A stretch of DNA of 22,084 bases from an uncultured Collinsella sp. (GTDB lineage: Bacteria; Actinomycetota; Coriobacteriia; Coriobacteriales; Coriobacteriaceae): NCBI GenBank assembly GCA_900548515.1, contig URKU01000025.1, positions 1 through 22,084 of the forward strand, written 5' to 3'. Below the pieces are notes generated by a model, which saw only the letters and a program-made list of their open reading frames with translations, was not told where the DNA came from and did no database searches. This document shows, piece by piece, positions 21,064-22,084 of this stretch (the stretch's first letter is position 1; every line of letters begins with the position of its first letter). Both the position numbers and the translations under genes were made by a program.

Positions 21064-22084
21064 ATGAGCCAGTTCATCAACAACCCCGAGCACACCTTTG
21101 GTTTCGATACCCTGCAGCTGCACGTTGGCCAGGAGAGCGCCGATCCCGCATCCGACTCCCGTGCCGTGCCTATCTACCAGACCACGAGCTATGTGTTCCG
21201 CAACTCCCAGCACGCCGCCGACCGCTTTGGTCTTGCCGACGCCGGTAACATCTACGGTCGTCTGACTAACTCCACCCAGGGCGTCTTCGAGGACCGTATC
21301 GCCGCACTCGAGGGTGGCGTGGCCGGTCTTGCCGTCGCCTCCGGCGCTGCTGCCATCACCTATACCTTGCAGGCTCTTGCCCAGGCCGGTGACCACGTGG
21401 TGGCTCAGAAGACCATCTACGGTGGCTCCTACAACCTGCTGGAGCATACGCTCTCCCAGTTTGGCGTCGAGACCACGTTTGTCGATGCTCATAACCTGGA
21501 AGAGGTTGAGGGTGCCATCAAGGACAACACCACGGTCATCTACCTCGAGACGCTCGGCAACCCCAACTCTGACATCCCCAACATCGACGCCATCTCCGAG
21601 ATCGCCAAGAAGCACGGTCTGCCGGTCGTCGTCGATAACACCTTCGGCACCCCGTATCTGTTCCGTCCGCTGGAGCACGGCGCCAACATCGTCGTTCACT
21701 CCGCAACCAAGTTCATCGGCGGCCACGGCACCTCGCTGGGCGGTGTGATCGTCGACGGCGGTAACTTCGATTGGAAGGCGAGCGGAAAGTACGCCCAGAT
21801 TGCTGAGCCCAACCCCTCCTACCATGGTGTTTCGTTTGCCGAGGCTGCCGGTCCCGCCGCCTTCGCAACCTATGTCCGCGCCATCCTGCTGCGCGACGAG
21901 GGTGCCTGCATCAGCCCGTTCAACGCTTGGATCTTGCTCCAGGGCACTGAGACGCTTTCGCTGCGCGTTGACCGCCATGTCGAGAACACCAAGAAGGTCG
22001 TTGAGTTCCTTGCCGGCGACAGCCACGTTGCCAAGGTGAACCACCCGAGCCTGCCTGAGCACCCCGATCACGAGCTCTATCAGA
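21064..22084 (+). CDS. metY: O-acetylhomoserine sulfhydrylase (aminocarboxypropyltransferase), 3' end missing
   Basis: The first 340 codons of a PLP-dependent Cys/Met metabolism enzyme. FDTLQLHVGQESADPASDSR and VPIYQTTSYVF are typical of the MetY group, which makes homocysteine from O-acetylhomoserine and sulfide. The PLP lysine is Lys216 in VVHSATKFIGGHGTS; the substrate-binding IYGRLTNST motif is present. ATG 21064 follows AAGGAG with good spacing. The reading frame is open to the window end, so roughly 85-90 residues are missing. It is preceded by a promoter, a structured leader and a divergent LysR gene, which points to sulfur-dependent control. Confidence 0.95.
   Translation, partial: MSQFINNPEHTFGFDTLQLHVGQESADPASDSRAVPIYQTTSYVFRNSQHAADRFGLADAGNIYGRLTNSTQGVFEDRIAALEGGVAGLAVASGAAAITYTLQALAQAGDHVVAQKTIYGGSYNLLEHTLSQFGVETTFVDAHNLEEVEGAIKDNTTVIYLETLGNPNSDIPNIDAISEIAKKHGLPVVVDNTFGTPYLFRPLEHGANIVVHSATKFIGGHGTSLGGVIVDGGNFDWKASGKYAQIAEPNPSYHGVSFAEAAGPAAFATYVRAILLRDEGACISPFNAWILLQGTETLSLRVDRHVENTKKVVEFLAGDSHVAKVNHPSLPEHPDHELYQ

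Noticed and set aside
20881..22071. 396-codon minus-strand frame opposite metY
   Set aside because: The plus strand encodes a clear MetY with all motifs; the minus frame shows only low-complexity Val/Gly/Asp-rich sequence.

Overview
The window reads as a chromosome segment of a high-GC anaerobic actinobacterium, most likely a Coriobacteriia member such as Collinsella. This is an inference. It rests on GC-rich coding sequence, an oxygen-sensitive class III ribonucleotide reductase (nrdD/nrdG), fermentation-type acyl-phosphate genes and general gene content. No rRNA or other decisive marker is present.

Layout. (1) 1-78: the 3' end of a tRNA gene with its terminator. (2) 178-7833: a coherent accessory cluster on the + strand. 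It encodes an Sfp-type phosphopantetheinyl transferase, a TetR-family regulator, a thiolase-fold enzyme, a DUF35 Zn-ribbon/OB-fold partner, a 77-residue acyl carrier protein, a phosphate acyltransferase, a butyrate-kinase-family kinase, an MFS transporter and a small membrane protein. The thiolase/DUF35 pair, a carrier protein with a nearby activating enzyme, and an acyl-phosphate/ATP module suggest one pathway. It links C-C bond cleavage or formation on a carrier-bound acyl group to ATP, and it looks regulated and transporter-coupled. I do not recognise it as a described system. (3) 8129-11632: anaerobic ribonucleotide reductase nrdD and its activase nrdG, with an NrdR-box promoter and two large inverted repeats between the genes. 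(4) 11699-13368: a folate block of folE, an HD hydrolase and folB; the HD protein is a candidate for the missing dihydroneopterin triphosphate phosphatase. (5) 13375-15239, - strand: a YgjP-like metalloprotein and an M19 dipeptidase. (6) 15360-17252, + strand: a SlyD-like FKBP, a UreE-like nickel chaperone and a Cof-type HAD phosphatase. (7) 17268-20790, - strand: a PerR-like regulator, an acylphosphatase, a Gfo/Idh/MocA oxidoreductase, RNase HI and a LysR regulator. (8) 20852-22084, + strand: a good promoter, a structured leader with a Cys-containing 17-codon upstream ORF, and metY (O-acetylhomoserine sulfhydrylase), cut by the window end.

The two most interesting items are the carrier-protein/thiolase/acyl-kinase cluster with its multi-hairpin architecture and the metY leader, whose hairpins are mutually exclusive and surround a short Cys-containing upstream ORF. 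Several large intergenic hairpins lack a U-tract and form a second theme. All functional proposals beyond family assignment are inference from sequence and context.
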